This document shows, in pieces, positions 7,221-13,738 of a stretch of DNA of 13,891 nucleotides. Each line of letters opens with the position of its first letter. The first letter of the stretch is position 1. The notes beneath the pieces were generated by a model. That model was not told the DNA's origin. It did no database searches and saw only the letters and a list, made by a program, of their open reading frames with translations. The DNA lies in contig JAITOO010000176.1 in NCBI GenBank assembly GCA_031289875.1, positions 1 through 13,891 on the forward strand, written 5' to 3'. Source of the stretch: Flavobacteriaceae bacterium (lineage in GTDB: Bacteria > Bacteroidota > Bacteroidia > Flavobacteriales > Weeksellaceae). The translations under genes and the position numbers were made by a program.

Positions 7221-7886
7221 TTATTTTTTTTTATAAACGATGTACGCTAAAAACGCTATTGGAATCAACATCAAAATTAAGTAAAAAAAGTTGAAAAACA
7301 CGTAAGGGTGGTTTGGAAAGAGCCAAACGAAGCCTACTGCGCAAAATACGCCGAAAACTGCTCCGCCCAAATGCGCTTCATGCCCAATGTTGCCAAGCTG
7401 GCTTCTCATACCGTAAATAGAATAGGCTAAGTAGATAATTCCAAAGAGCCAACCCCAAATCTGGAACGGAAAAGGAAAAATTCCGATTTTGATGGTTGAA
7501 TCAAGAATAATAGCGGCGAATAGAATGCCGGACACCCCGCCTGATGCACCGATTGCGCTGTAATACGGCTGATTTTTATGTGTCCAAAGTGCGAGGAAAT
7601 TTCCCGCCAAAATTGCTCCGAAATAAACGATAAAGAAAAACAGCACGCCGTAACCGAGCAGAAATGTAGAGAAAAAATAAAAGGTGTACATATTGAAAAT
7701 CAAATGCATAATATCGCCGTGCAAAAAAGCAGAAGTCAGCATTCTGTCCTGCTGGCGGGCTTTTTCAATCGCTCCGACATTAAATTTGTACCTGTCGAAA
7801 AAAACAGGGTCGTTGAAACCTTTGAAACTGAAAATTGCCGTTACTGCAATGATGCCTATAACTATAAGATTGTCAATATTATTCAT
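7221..7886 (-). CDS. Rhomboid-family intramembrane serine protease
   Basis: 221 residues with six or seven hydrophobic segments. Seen: the TM2 signature HGDIMHLIFNMYTF (His56, His61, Asn65), the nucleophile motif GASGG with Ser115 and the TM6 motif HEAHLGGAVFG with His172, which together form the Ser-His dyad of active rhomboids. All catalytic residues are present, so this should be an active protease cutting single-pass membrane proteins within or near the bilayer. A short basic tail (YKKK) ends the protein. It starts 22 bases after the stop of the unknown gene upstream and ends one base before the DHH phosphoesterase. On the minus strand I find no TAnnTTTG box in the 22-base gap, favouring transcription as part of the four-gene unit. 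Substrate unknown. Confidence 0.93.
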   Translation of the reverse strand: MNNIDNLIVIGIIAVTAIFSFKGFNDPVFFDRYKFNVGAIEKARQQDRMLTSAFLHGDIMHLIFNMYTFYFFSTFLLGYGVLFFFIVYFGAILAGNFLALWTHKNQPYYSAIGASGGVSGILFAAIILDSTIKIGIFPFPFQIWGWLFGIIYLAYSIYGMRSQLGNIGHEAHLGGAVFGVFCAVGFVWLFPNHPYVFFNFFYLILMLIPIAFLAYIVYKKK

Positions 7887-7908
7887 AATTATTATTTAAA
7901 ATTACAAA

Positions 7909-8706
7909 TCACCATCTTAACCCGATGCCTATTCCATTACCGTTTGCTATTAGATTGAATTGCGGTTTATTATCTCCGGAAATTCCCGTTTTTGAATTGT
8001 ATTCATTGACAGTATTTTTTGCACGATACGCACTCGAAATTCTCAAAATAGCGCCAACCAATGCCACAGTTCCACTGCCAATGATTACAACTCTGTTCAC
8101 CGCTGCTCTGTTTTTTATCTCATCATTTGTAGCATCTTTATCTTGGAAAATTAATGCACCGGCAACCCAACCAATTGCAAATCCCAAACCGCCCCCTAAA
8201 AGCGCATCGCCGATGTCTATGGTTTTCACCGCCCCTTGATAACGGTCTGCCAATCCGTAATTTTCAAGATAGACACCCACTTCTTTGGTAGATAATAAAT
8301 TGCCGTTTAAATAGATTTTTCTCGCACTGACGATGTCTAATTTTGGTGTATTTTTTGAGGTTTTTTGCCCTGATATTACAGCTGTTTCAGGATTTTCTAC
8401 TTGTTGAAGATTTAAAATCTCAAACTTCGCAATTTCTTCATTCACAAGATTTTCACCCTCCTTGATGAGGACATATTCGTCTCCTTGTTTTTGATAAATT
8501 TTTTGGTAAGACACATCGTAAAGAAGGGAATTTTTCATATCCGTCAAATCAACAAAATAAACTTTGTCTTCAACGAAATACATATCTTTTACAGGAATTT
8601 CTGTACCGTCGTGAAGTAAAATTTTTCCTTCGAGAATGATTTTGTTGCTTTGAGCAAAAAGGGAGAACCCAATAAAACATACAAAAAAAGTAATAATCTT
8701 TTTCAT
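7909..8706 (-). CDS. Secreted or membrane-associated protein of unknown function
   Basis: I do not recognise a named domain. The 265-residue product has a clear signal peptide (1-18, cleavage near LFA/QS), a mixed alpha/beta region (about 20-105), a polar linker, then KIYLNGNLLSTKEVGVYLENY (130-150). Two glycine-rich hydrophobic segments follow (about 168-187, GDALLGGGLGFAIGWVAGAL; about 205-223, RVVIIGSGTVALVGAILRI), then NTVNEYNSKTG and a final strand GNGIGIGLRW ending in an aromatic residue. This resembles a loosely defined set of Bacteroidota proteins in which an LNG...s...A..ly segment precedes a two-helix glycine-rich hairpin and a YN motif; that is an inference from pattern memory. It is the first gene of the likely operon with rhomboid, NrnA-like and gldI genes. 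Confidence 0.75.
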   Translation of the reverse strand: MKKIITFFVCFIGFSLFAQSNKIILEGKILLHDGTEIPVKDMYFVEDKVYFVDLTDMKNSLLYDVSYQKIYQKQGDEYVLIKEGENLVNEEIAKFEILNLQQVENPETAVISGQKTSKNTPKLDIVSARKIYLNGNLLSTKEVGVYLENYGLADRYQGAVKTIDIGDALLGGGLGFAIGWVAGALIFQDKDATNDEIKNRAAVNRVVIIGSGTVALVGAILRISSAYRAKNTVNEYNSKTGISGDNKPQFNLIANGNGIGIGLRW

Positions 8707-8731
8707 GAAATTTAATATTTGATATTTTTTG

Positions 8732-8739
8732 CAAAGCTA
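8732..8739 (-). promoter_or_regulatory. Possible -7 box for the unknown gene and the gldI operon
   Basis: TAGCTTTG on the minus strand (8739 to 8732) matches TAnnTTTG, 25 bases upstream of the ATG at 8706. No TTG occurs at the usual -33 spacing, so only half of the promoter is supported. Confidence 0.4.
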
Positions 8740-8750
8740 ATCAATTACAT

Positions 8751-8870
8751 TTACTTCATCCATTCGATTTCAAATTTTTTCTCTCCATCGGCGATGATTT
8801 TTTGGGAAATTTGTATTATCAGCCTGCGATGATACGGTCGGATGAATAAAAAAGTTAATGCCTTGATGGT
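8751..8870 (-). pseudogene. Possible 3' remnant of a lost gene
   Basis: A 39-codon open stretch on the minus strand without a start codon ends in TAA at 8751-8753. Its last 29 residues (RPYHRRLIIQISQKIIADG, then EKKFEIEWMK) read like a genuine amphipathic protein C-terminus, with codons like those of neighbouring genes. Upstream it is closed by in-frame stops (TGA at 8871-8873, further TAGs just beyond) inside the hairpin region 8856-8897. No parent family is recognised. It could equally be a chance open frame. Confidence 0.3.
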
Positions 8871-8897
8871 TCACTACAACTAAAAATCAAGGCATTA
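8856..8897. repeat. Perfect 12-bp inverted repeat (hairpin)
   Basis: Arms TAATGCCTTGAT (8856-8867) and its exact complement (8886-8897) enclose an 18-base loop. Outer bases extend imperfectly (AAAAAGT on the left, ACTTTT further right). On the minus strand the hairpin is followed by AACTTTTTTATT, which resembles an intrinsic terminator, yet no annotated gene points into it from that side: the flanking genes are divergent. Function unresolved. Confidence 0.7.
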
Positions 8898-8909
8898 TAT
8901 AAACTTTTC

Positions 8910-8937
8910 TTTGTAAAATTATTTTACATTATATTTG
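8910..8937 (+). promoter_or_regulatory. Predicted promoter of the DUF4153 gene with a palindromic operator
   Basis: TTTG at 8910-8913 and TATATTTG (TAnnTTTG) at 8930-8937, spacer 16 bases, one short of the usual range. The spacer is filled by a 17-bp perfect palindrome TGTAAAATTATTTTACA (8912-8928). Predicted transcription starts near 8944, about 11 bases before the ATG at 8955. The palindrome's placement suits a repressor site. Confidence 0.5.
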
Positions 8938-8954
8938 TGAAAATTTTTCTGATT

Positions 8955-10679
8955 ATGAAAAAATTCTTTTCTTTTGAATCGGTTTTGTTTAAACTTCAAA
9001 ATTTGCTGAAACGTTTTCCTATTGCGGTTTTAATGGTAATCGGCTTTGCCGTAATATTTTTCCTCGAAATTAATAATCCTGATTACAAATTTGAAATAAA
9101 CTACCGCTGGCATCTGTTTTTCGGCATCGGAACAATACTGGCTTTCACTGTGGCGTTGTGGTCGGAAGATTTGAAAACCGCCCGCTGGAAACAAATTCTC
9201 ATCACACTTGGAATTGTGCTGCTGTGGGGCGTTTACTGCTATTTTTTACCGGAAAATAAGGCGGACATTTTCCGTCCCCAAATTTTGCCGATTGTGGTAA
9301 TCGGCGCTACGGCGGTAGTTTCGGCATTTTTCATTTCATTTTTAAGAAAAAATCAAAATGCTGAATTTTGGAATTTTTCGCAAAATGTTGTTTCTCAAAT
9401 TATTATATCCGTTGCTTTTGCGGGAATTTTGTACGCAGGTTTAGCTCTGGCGCTGTTTTCTATTGAAAATTTGTTTAATGTGAAAATGAGCGGAAAACCC
9501 TATCAAAACTTAGCTGTTTGCTGTTTTATTTTGTTTGCGGTTAATTATTTTCTGGCAAATATTTATAGCCAAACCGAAAAACATATTGCGGAAATTTCTT
9601 TTCATAAAGTATTCAAAATCTTTGGATTATACATTATTTTGCCGATTTTGGGAATTTACATGCTGATACTCTATGCCTATTTGGTTAAAATATTGATAGC
9701 GTGGGAATTGCCCGACGGCTGGGTGTCAAAATTAGTTTCTGCATTAGTCATCGGCGGGCTTTTGGGAGTTATGATTTTGTATCCTTTGAACTTGGCGAAA
9801 GAAAATAAATTGGCGGCATTTTTTTCGCGCTGGTTCGGGGTTCTAACGTTACCGCTCGTAGTTCTGATGAGCGTTGCCGTGCTGCGCCGCATCAGCGACT
9901 ACGGATACACCATCAACCGCCTGTATCTGATAACGATGAACTTTTGGTTTTACGGAATTTTGCTCTATCTTTTCCTTACAAAATCGCGGCATATAAAATG
10001 GATTTTAATTTCGCCGGTTGTTATTGTATTGCTCGCAACCTTTGGTCCGTGGCGGTTCTCCAACATCAGTAAAAATTATTTTACAAAAAAATTAGAAAAA
10101 AATCTCTCCAGTCTGACTTTCCTGAAAAACGGAAAAATCTCATTGATAGAAACGCCGAAAAATTTTGAAAAATTAGATACAATTCGGAAAAAGGAAATCA
10201 GCGGAGTCCTTGATTATCTGATAGATACTTACGGAGTAAAACAGATTCAGCCGTTTTTTGCAGAGGATATTTCCGAAAAGAGAAGGTATGAAATTATGAA
10301 ATTGTTAAATTTAGAAAATAATACTCATGGTAACGAATATTTTAATATCAATGTAGAAAATTTTGAAGTTTCAGATATAAATAATTATAAATCATTTATT
10401 TATATTGATTTTTATGATAAAAATGACATCGAAATTAAAAACAATCAACTTGTAATAGAACACCAAAACAAGCAGAAACTATATATTCCATTAAAAACCA
10501 ATGCTTTAAATTTATTAAAGGAAGACGATAGCAGAGGCAATATTCAATTTTCTTCTAAAAACCCGAATTTTTCAGTGAAAGGTAACGATTATGTTTTGTA
10601 CATAAAAGGTTTATCCGGTTATACCGTAAACGACAGCATAGAAATAACTGGTTTTAGCGGTTTTTTATTCTATAAATGA
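8955..10679 (+). CDS. DUF4153-family polytopic membrane protein
   Basis: 574 residues. Seen: about eleven hydrophobic membrane segments between residues 22 and 364, the conserved family stretch RRISDYGYTINRLYLI (311-326), and FGPWRFSNIS at the end of the membrane part (363-371). A soluble C-terminal region follows (about 375-574) with a charged helical part and a beta-rich end. This is the DUF4153 arrangement of Bacteroidota; function is not known. The frame opens at a GTG (8937), but that codon is the last base of the predicted -7 box plus two more, so the ATG at 8955 is the likely start. The coding sequence is uneven: positions 10321-10500 contain 37 G or C in 180 bases, while 9841-9900 contain 34 in 60. 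It converges on murB with a 7-base gap and no visible terminator. Confidence 0.85.
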   Translation: MKKFFSFESVLFKLQNLLKRFPIAVLMVIGFAVIFFLEINNPDYKFEINYRWHLFFGIGTILAFTVALWSEDLKTARWKQILITLGIVLLWGVYCYFLPENKADIFRPQILPIVVIGATAVVSAFFISFLRKNQNAEFWNFSQNVVSQIIISVAFAGILYAGLALALFSIENLFNVKMSGKPYQNLAVCCFILFAVNYFLANIYSQTEKHIAEISFHKVFKIFGLYIILPILGIYMLILYAYLVKILIAWELPDGWVSKLVSALVIGGLLGVMILYPLNLAKENKLAAFFSRWFGVLTLPLVVLMSVAVLRRISDYGYTINRLYLITMNFWFYGILLYLFLTKSRHIKWILISPVVIVLLATFGPWRFSNISKNYFTKKLEKNLSSLTFLKNGKISLIETPKNFEKLDTIRKKEISGVLDYLIDTYGVKQIQPFFAEDISEKRRYEIMKLLNLENNTHGNEYFNINVENFEVSDINNYKSFIYIDFYDKNDIEIKNNQLVIEHQNKQKLYIPLKTNALNLLKEDDSRGNIQFSSKNPNFSVKGNDYVLYIKGLSGYTVNDSIEITGFSGFLFYK

Positions 10680-10686
10680 TTTAAAA

Positions 10687-11709
10687 TCAATAAATTATAT
10701 TCACTTCTCTTTGGAGGTTTATTGAAAATTTTTCGTAAACATCGGCAATGATTTTCTCCGAAAGTTCAAAAATTTCCCTGCCTGTTGCGCCGCCGTAATT
10801 GACCAGCACCAATGCTTGTTTCTCGTGTACGCCGCAGTTTCCGATGCGTTTGCCTTTCCAACCGCACTGTTCGATGAGCCAGCCCGCAGGTATTTTTACA
10901 ACTTCCTGATTCATAGGGTAATGTGGCGTGTTCGGGAATTTTTCTTTAAGCCCTTGATAATGAGCTAAACAAATATACGGGTTTTTGAAAAAACTGCCCG
11001 CATTCCCCAAAATTTTCGGGTCGGGAAGTTTGGTCTGCCTGATGTGGATTACCGCCTCGCTAATATTCTTAATCGTCGGATTTTCAATATTTTGCCGTTT
11101 CAATTCTTCCTCAATTGCCCCGTAAGACGTATTCAACACGTGATTTTTCGTTGTCAGTTTATAGGTGGCTTCCAAAATAATGAAGCGATTTTTGCCTTCA
11201 TTTTTGAAAAAGGATTCGCGATAATCAAACTCGCAGTCGGCATTTGTAAATTCCTGAATTTCATGCGTTTGTATGTTTAAGGCTTTCAGCGAAAAAAAAG
11301 AGTCCTTAATTTCTGTTCCATACGCCCCGATGTTCTGCATCGGCGATGTGCCAACATTTCCCGGAATCAGCGACAGATTTTCCAGCCCGCCGAAATTGTG
11401 GTCAAGGCAAAACAGCACGAAATTGTGCCAATTTTCGCCCGCCTGCGCTGTAACGAAAGCAAAATCATTTTCAATTTTGTATGAAATTCCTTTGGTTTCG
11501 ATTTTTATCACCAAACCCTCAAAATCGTTGATAAACAAAGAGTTGCTTCCGCCGTTGAGAATGAAAATTTCCCATTGATTTTTCTGTGCAAGCTCTAAAG
11601 CTACCTTTATTCCTTTTTCATTTTCTACAATGACAAAATATTTTGCTTTCGCCTCAATCCCGAAAGTGTTGTAAGATTTTAATGATTGATTATTAACAAC
11701 TTGAATCAT
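10687..11709 (-). CDS. murB: UDP-N-acetylenolpyruvoylglucosamine reductase
   Basis: NADPH- and FAD-dependent enzyme that reduces UDP-GlcNAc-enolpyruvate to UDP-MurNAc, the second committed step of peptidoglycan precursor synthesis, in the cytoplasm. Seen in the 340-residue form: N-terminal NTFGIEAKAKYF, FAD-binding ILNGGSNSLF (about 50-59) and LSLIPGNVGTSPMQNIGAYGTEI, then FDYRESFFK with Arg164, GNAGSFFKNP with the proton donor Ser239, and Glu335 in LQREVNII. These match Arg159, Ser229 and Glu325 of E. coli MurB, so this is a complete type I MurB. The frame extends five codons to a TTG at 11722-11724, but the ATG at 11707-11709 fits the family start. It lies 23 bases after the aminotransferase stop, in the same direction, probably one transcript. 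Confidence 0.96.
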   Translation of the reverse strand: MIQVVNNQSLKSYNTFGIEAKAKYFVIVENEKGIKVALELAQKNQWEIFILNGGSNSLFINDFEGLVIKIETKGISYKIENDFAFVTAQAGENWHNFVLFCLDHNFGGLENLSLIPGNVGTSPMQNIGAYGTEIKDSFFSLKALNIQTHEIQEFTNADCEFDYRESFFKNEGKNRFIILEATYKLTTKNHVLNTSYGAIEEELKRQNIENPTIKNISEAVIHIRQTKLPDPKILGNAGSFFKNPYICLAHYQGLKEKFPNTPHYPMNQEVVKIPAGWLIEQCGWKGKRIGNCGVHEKQALVLVNYGGATGREIFELSEKIIADVYEKFSINLQREVNIIY

Positions 11710-11732
11710 AATTTTTAGATACAAATGAGAAA

Positions 11733-12938
11733 TTATGATAATTCAACTTTCTTGTACTCTTCCAACGCTTTTTTCAAAATTTCCACAGATTTCGTCAAAT
11801 CTTCCTTTTTCAGCACGTAGGCAATCCGTACCTGCCGCCTGCCCAATTCATGGTTGGAATAAAATCCTTCCGCAGGGGCGAGCATTACCGTAGTTCCCTG
11901 ATAATCAAAATCTTTCAATAGCCAAAGGCAGAAGTCTTCTGCATTTTCCACAGGCAGTTCCGCCATGCAGTAAAACGCACCTTTCGGCTTCGGACAAACG
12001 ACATCAGGAATTTCGTTGAGCAGTTTTATCAGCAAATCGCGCCGTTCCGTATATTCTTTCCTCACTCCGTCGATGTACGATTGCGGTTCGCTGTGCGCTG
12101 CATTGGCGGCAATCTGTCCAAGCAAAACGGGACTTAGCCTTGCCTGCGCAAATTTCAATGCTGTGTCGATAAATGTTGAACTTCGGGTAACCAAAAATCC
12201 GCAACGGATACCCGTCATGCTGTATCTTTTCGACTCAGAATCAATAACGATGGCATGGTCTTTCAGTTCGGAAAATTCCAGAATAGAATGATGTTTTTCT
12301 CCGTCGTAAACGTATTCTCGGTACACTTCATCAACAATGACGAAAATGTCATGTTTCAGCACAATTTTGCACAAATCTTCCAACTCTTTTCGGGAATACA
12401 GATAGCCCGTCGGATTTCCCGGATTGGTAATGAGAATAGCTTTGGTCTTCGGGGTGATAAGTTCTTCATATTTAGATAAATCCGGCAGCGCAAAACCGTC
12501 TTCGATGCCAGAAACCAGCGGTTGTATTTTCACGCCCAAAGATTGTGCAAAACCGTAATAATTGGCGTAAAACGGTTCAGGAAGCAGGATTTCGTCGCCC
12601 TCGTCGCAGATGCAACTCAGCGTAAACTGCAACGCTTCCGACCCGCCGTTGGTAACGAGAAAATTATCGGGCGTTAAATCGGTAAAGCCCAGAGAATGAT
12701 AATATTGGCACAAAGTTTTGCGGTAGTACAAATAGCCTGCGGACGGTGCATATTCGAAAATATCCAAATTCATATTTTTGACAGCCTCGACGGCAGTCTT
12801 GGGCGACTTTATGTCAGGTTGCCCAATATTGAGATGATAGACCTTAATCCCTTTGTCTTTAGCGCTTTGAGCATAAGGAGCTAATTTTCTTATCGGCGAC
12901 TCAGGCATATTTATACCTCTTAAAGAATACTTTGGCAT
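11733..12938 (-). CDS. Class I/II PLP-dependent aminotransferase (aspartate-aminotransferase-like)
   Basis: 401-residue cytoplasmic enzyme of fold type I. Seen: NIGQPDIKSP near the start (37-46), the phosphate-contacting NGGSEAL (97-103), NPGNPTG with Asn175, VDEVYREYVYDG with Asp203 and Tyr206, the Schiff-base Lys237 in IDSESKRYSMTGIRCG with Arg245, and the substrate-carboxylate Arg371 in RRQVRIAYVL. All catalytic positions are intact. Family members transfer amino groups between amino acids and 2-oxo acids; the preferred substrate is not clear from sequence. The frame reaches a TTG at 12951-12953 but the ATG at 12936-12938 (MPKYSLRGINMPESPIRKL) is the natural start. A -7 box inside a dyad lies 30 bases upstream. 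murB follows 23 bases downstream. Confidence 0.94.
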   Translation of the reverse strand: MPKYSLRGINMPESPIRKLAPYAQSAKDKGIKVYHLNIGQPDIKSPKTAVEAVKNMNLDIFEYAPSAGYLYYRKTLCQYYHSLGFTDLTPDNFLVTNGGSEALQFTLSCICDEGDEILLPEPFYANYYGFAQSLGVKIQPLVSGIEDGFALPDLSKYEELITPKTKAILITNPGNPTGYLYSRKELEDLCKIVLKHDIFVIVDEVYREYVYDGEKHHSILEFSELKDHAIVIDSESKRYSMTGIRCGFLVTRSSTFIDTALKFAQARLSPVLLGQIAANAAHSEPQSYIDGVRKEYTERRDLLIKLLNEIPDVVCPKPKGAFYCMAELPVENAEDFCLWLLKDFDYQGTTVMLAPAEGFYSNHELGRRQVRIAYVLKKEDLTKSVEILKKALEEYKKVELS

Positions 12939-12964
12939 GATTTTTTGGCTCAATAATTTTAATA

Positions 12965-12989
12965 TCGCAAATGTATTGATTATTTGCGA
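12965..12989 (-). promoter_or_regulatory. Dyad overlapping the predicted promoter of the aminotransferase-murB unit
   Basis: Arms TCGCAAAT (12965-12972) and ATTTGCGA (12982-12989) are perfectly complementary and separated by 9 bases. On the minus strand a -7 box TACATTTG (12975 to 12968) lies in the left arm and loop. No TTG occurs at the usual -33 distance. The site sits between divergent genes (aminotransferase and the YtxH-like gene), so a bound regulator could affect either. Confidence 0.45.
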
Positions 12990-13043
12990 GAAGAAAAGAA
13001 GAATTAAATAAAAACCAATTATAAACTAAAAATTATTAAAATC

Positions 13044-13307
13044 ATGGCTAATAAAAATGTAGCAAATGTGTTGACAGGCGTAATTTTAGGCGCAGCAGCA
13101 GGCTTGGCGGCAGGTATTCTTATCGCTCCTGAAAAGGGGAAAGATACCCGCAAAAAATTGAAAAAACAGGCAACCGACCTTGCCGAAAACGTGAAAGACC
13201 AATACGGTAAATACAAAGACGAGCTGAAACACGGCTATGAAAAATACAAAAAAGAATTTAAGAAGAAAGCCGCCTCAGATTCTGATTTAGACGAATCAGA
13301 AAATTAA
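13044..13307 (+). CDS. YtxH-domain-like small membrane protein
   Basis: 87 residues. Seen: one glycine- and alanine-rich membrane segment (about 9-28, LTGVILGAAAGLAAGILIAP), followed by PEKGKDTRKKLKKQA and a long charged helix (about 34-75), then an acidic tail DSDLDESEN. This is the usual YtxH (PF12732) layout; such proteins are common next to holin-like genes in Flavobacteriia and often linked to envelope or general stress, but the function is not defined. The ATG at 13044 begins the family-typical MANKN sequence. A strong terminator follows 18 bases after the stop. On the plus strand I find no clear -7 box upstream. Confidence 0.82.
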   Translation: MANKNVANVLTGVILGAAAGLAAGILIAPEKGKDTRKKLKKQATDLAENVKDQYGKYKDELKHGYEKYKKEFKKKAASDSDLDESEN

Positions 13308-13325
13308 TTCGTAGAGTTTGAAAAT

Positions 13326-13359
13326 AAAAGAGCCAACCCTCATTTTTTGGCTCTTTTTT
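13326..13359 (+). terminator. Rho-independent terminator after the YtxH-like gene
   Basis: An 11-bp perfect stem (AAAAGAGCCAA at 13326-13336, complement at 13347-13357) with a 10-base loop is followed by six T residues (13354-13359). Next to it on the minus strand is an A-run-derived T-run too, so limited bidirectional activity is possible, but no minus-strand gene reaches here. Confidence 0.88.
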
Positions 13360-13361
13360 AC

Positions 13362-13369
13362 TATTTTTG
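13362..13369 (+). promoter_or_regulatory. Possible -7 box for the holin-like gene
   Basis: TATTTTTG matches TAnnTTTG immediately after the terminator and 24 bases before the ATG at 13394. No TTG lies at a normal -33 spacing; the nearest is 12 bases upstream, within the terminator stem. Reinitiation here would separate expression from the YtxH-like gene. Confidence 0.35.
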
Positions 13370-13393
13370 AAAAAAATTAAAAAAATCCTGAAA

Positions 13394-13738
13394 ATGTTCG
13401 GAATTTTAAAAAAATATGTAAACAAACGTTTAGAACTGCTCAAACTCGAATTTGTCGAATACTCTTCGCGTTTGGTCAGCATTCTGATTTTTGCTTTTAT
13501 TATCATCTTGTCTGCTTTCATGTTTTTCTTTTTGCTCAGCTTGGCAATTGGAATGATGATTGGCAGATATTTTGACAATCCCGGATTGGGAATTTTGATT
13601 TTCTCTGCGATTTACCTCTTGCTTTTTATCATTCTCCTTTTGAACCATAAAAAAGTGAAAGATTTTGTGATGAAAAAAATCGCAGAAATGCAGTTAAATT
13701 ACATAGATGAAGACGAAGATGAAAATGACGAAGACTAA
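13394..13738 (+). CDS. Holin-like (phage holin family / Holin-X type) two-TM membrane protein
   Basis: 114 residues. Seen: an amphipathic basic N-terminus (FGILKKYVNKRLELLKLEFVEYSSRL), two strong hydrophobic segments (about 28-56 and 66-84) joined by a short GRYFDNPG turn, a basic stretch NHKKVKDFVMKK and a very acidic tail (DEDEDENDED, 105-114). Flavobacterial genomes carry such proteins beside YtxH genes, annotated as phage holin family (PF07332-like); nothing around it suggests a prophage, so I read it as a cellular membrane protein of unknown role. The frame opens at a TTG (13367) that lies inside the predicted -7 box, so the ATG at 13394 is preferred. Its end overlaps the next gene by 20 bases. 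Confidence 0.75.
   Translation: MFGILKKYVNKRLELLKLEFVEYSSRLVSILIFAFIIILSAFMFFFLLSLAIGMMIGRYFDNPGLGILIFSAIYLLLFIILLLNHKKVKDFVMKKIAEMQLNYIDEDEDENDED

Noticed and set aside
13394-13738. Holin-like gene as a sign of a prophage
   Set aside because: No phage structural, integrase or lysis genes nearby, and this protein type pairs with YtxH genes in ordinary flavobacterial chromosomes.
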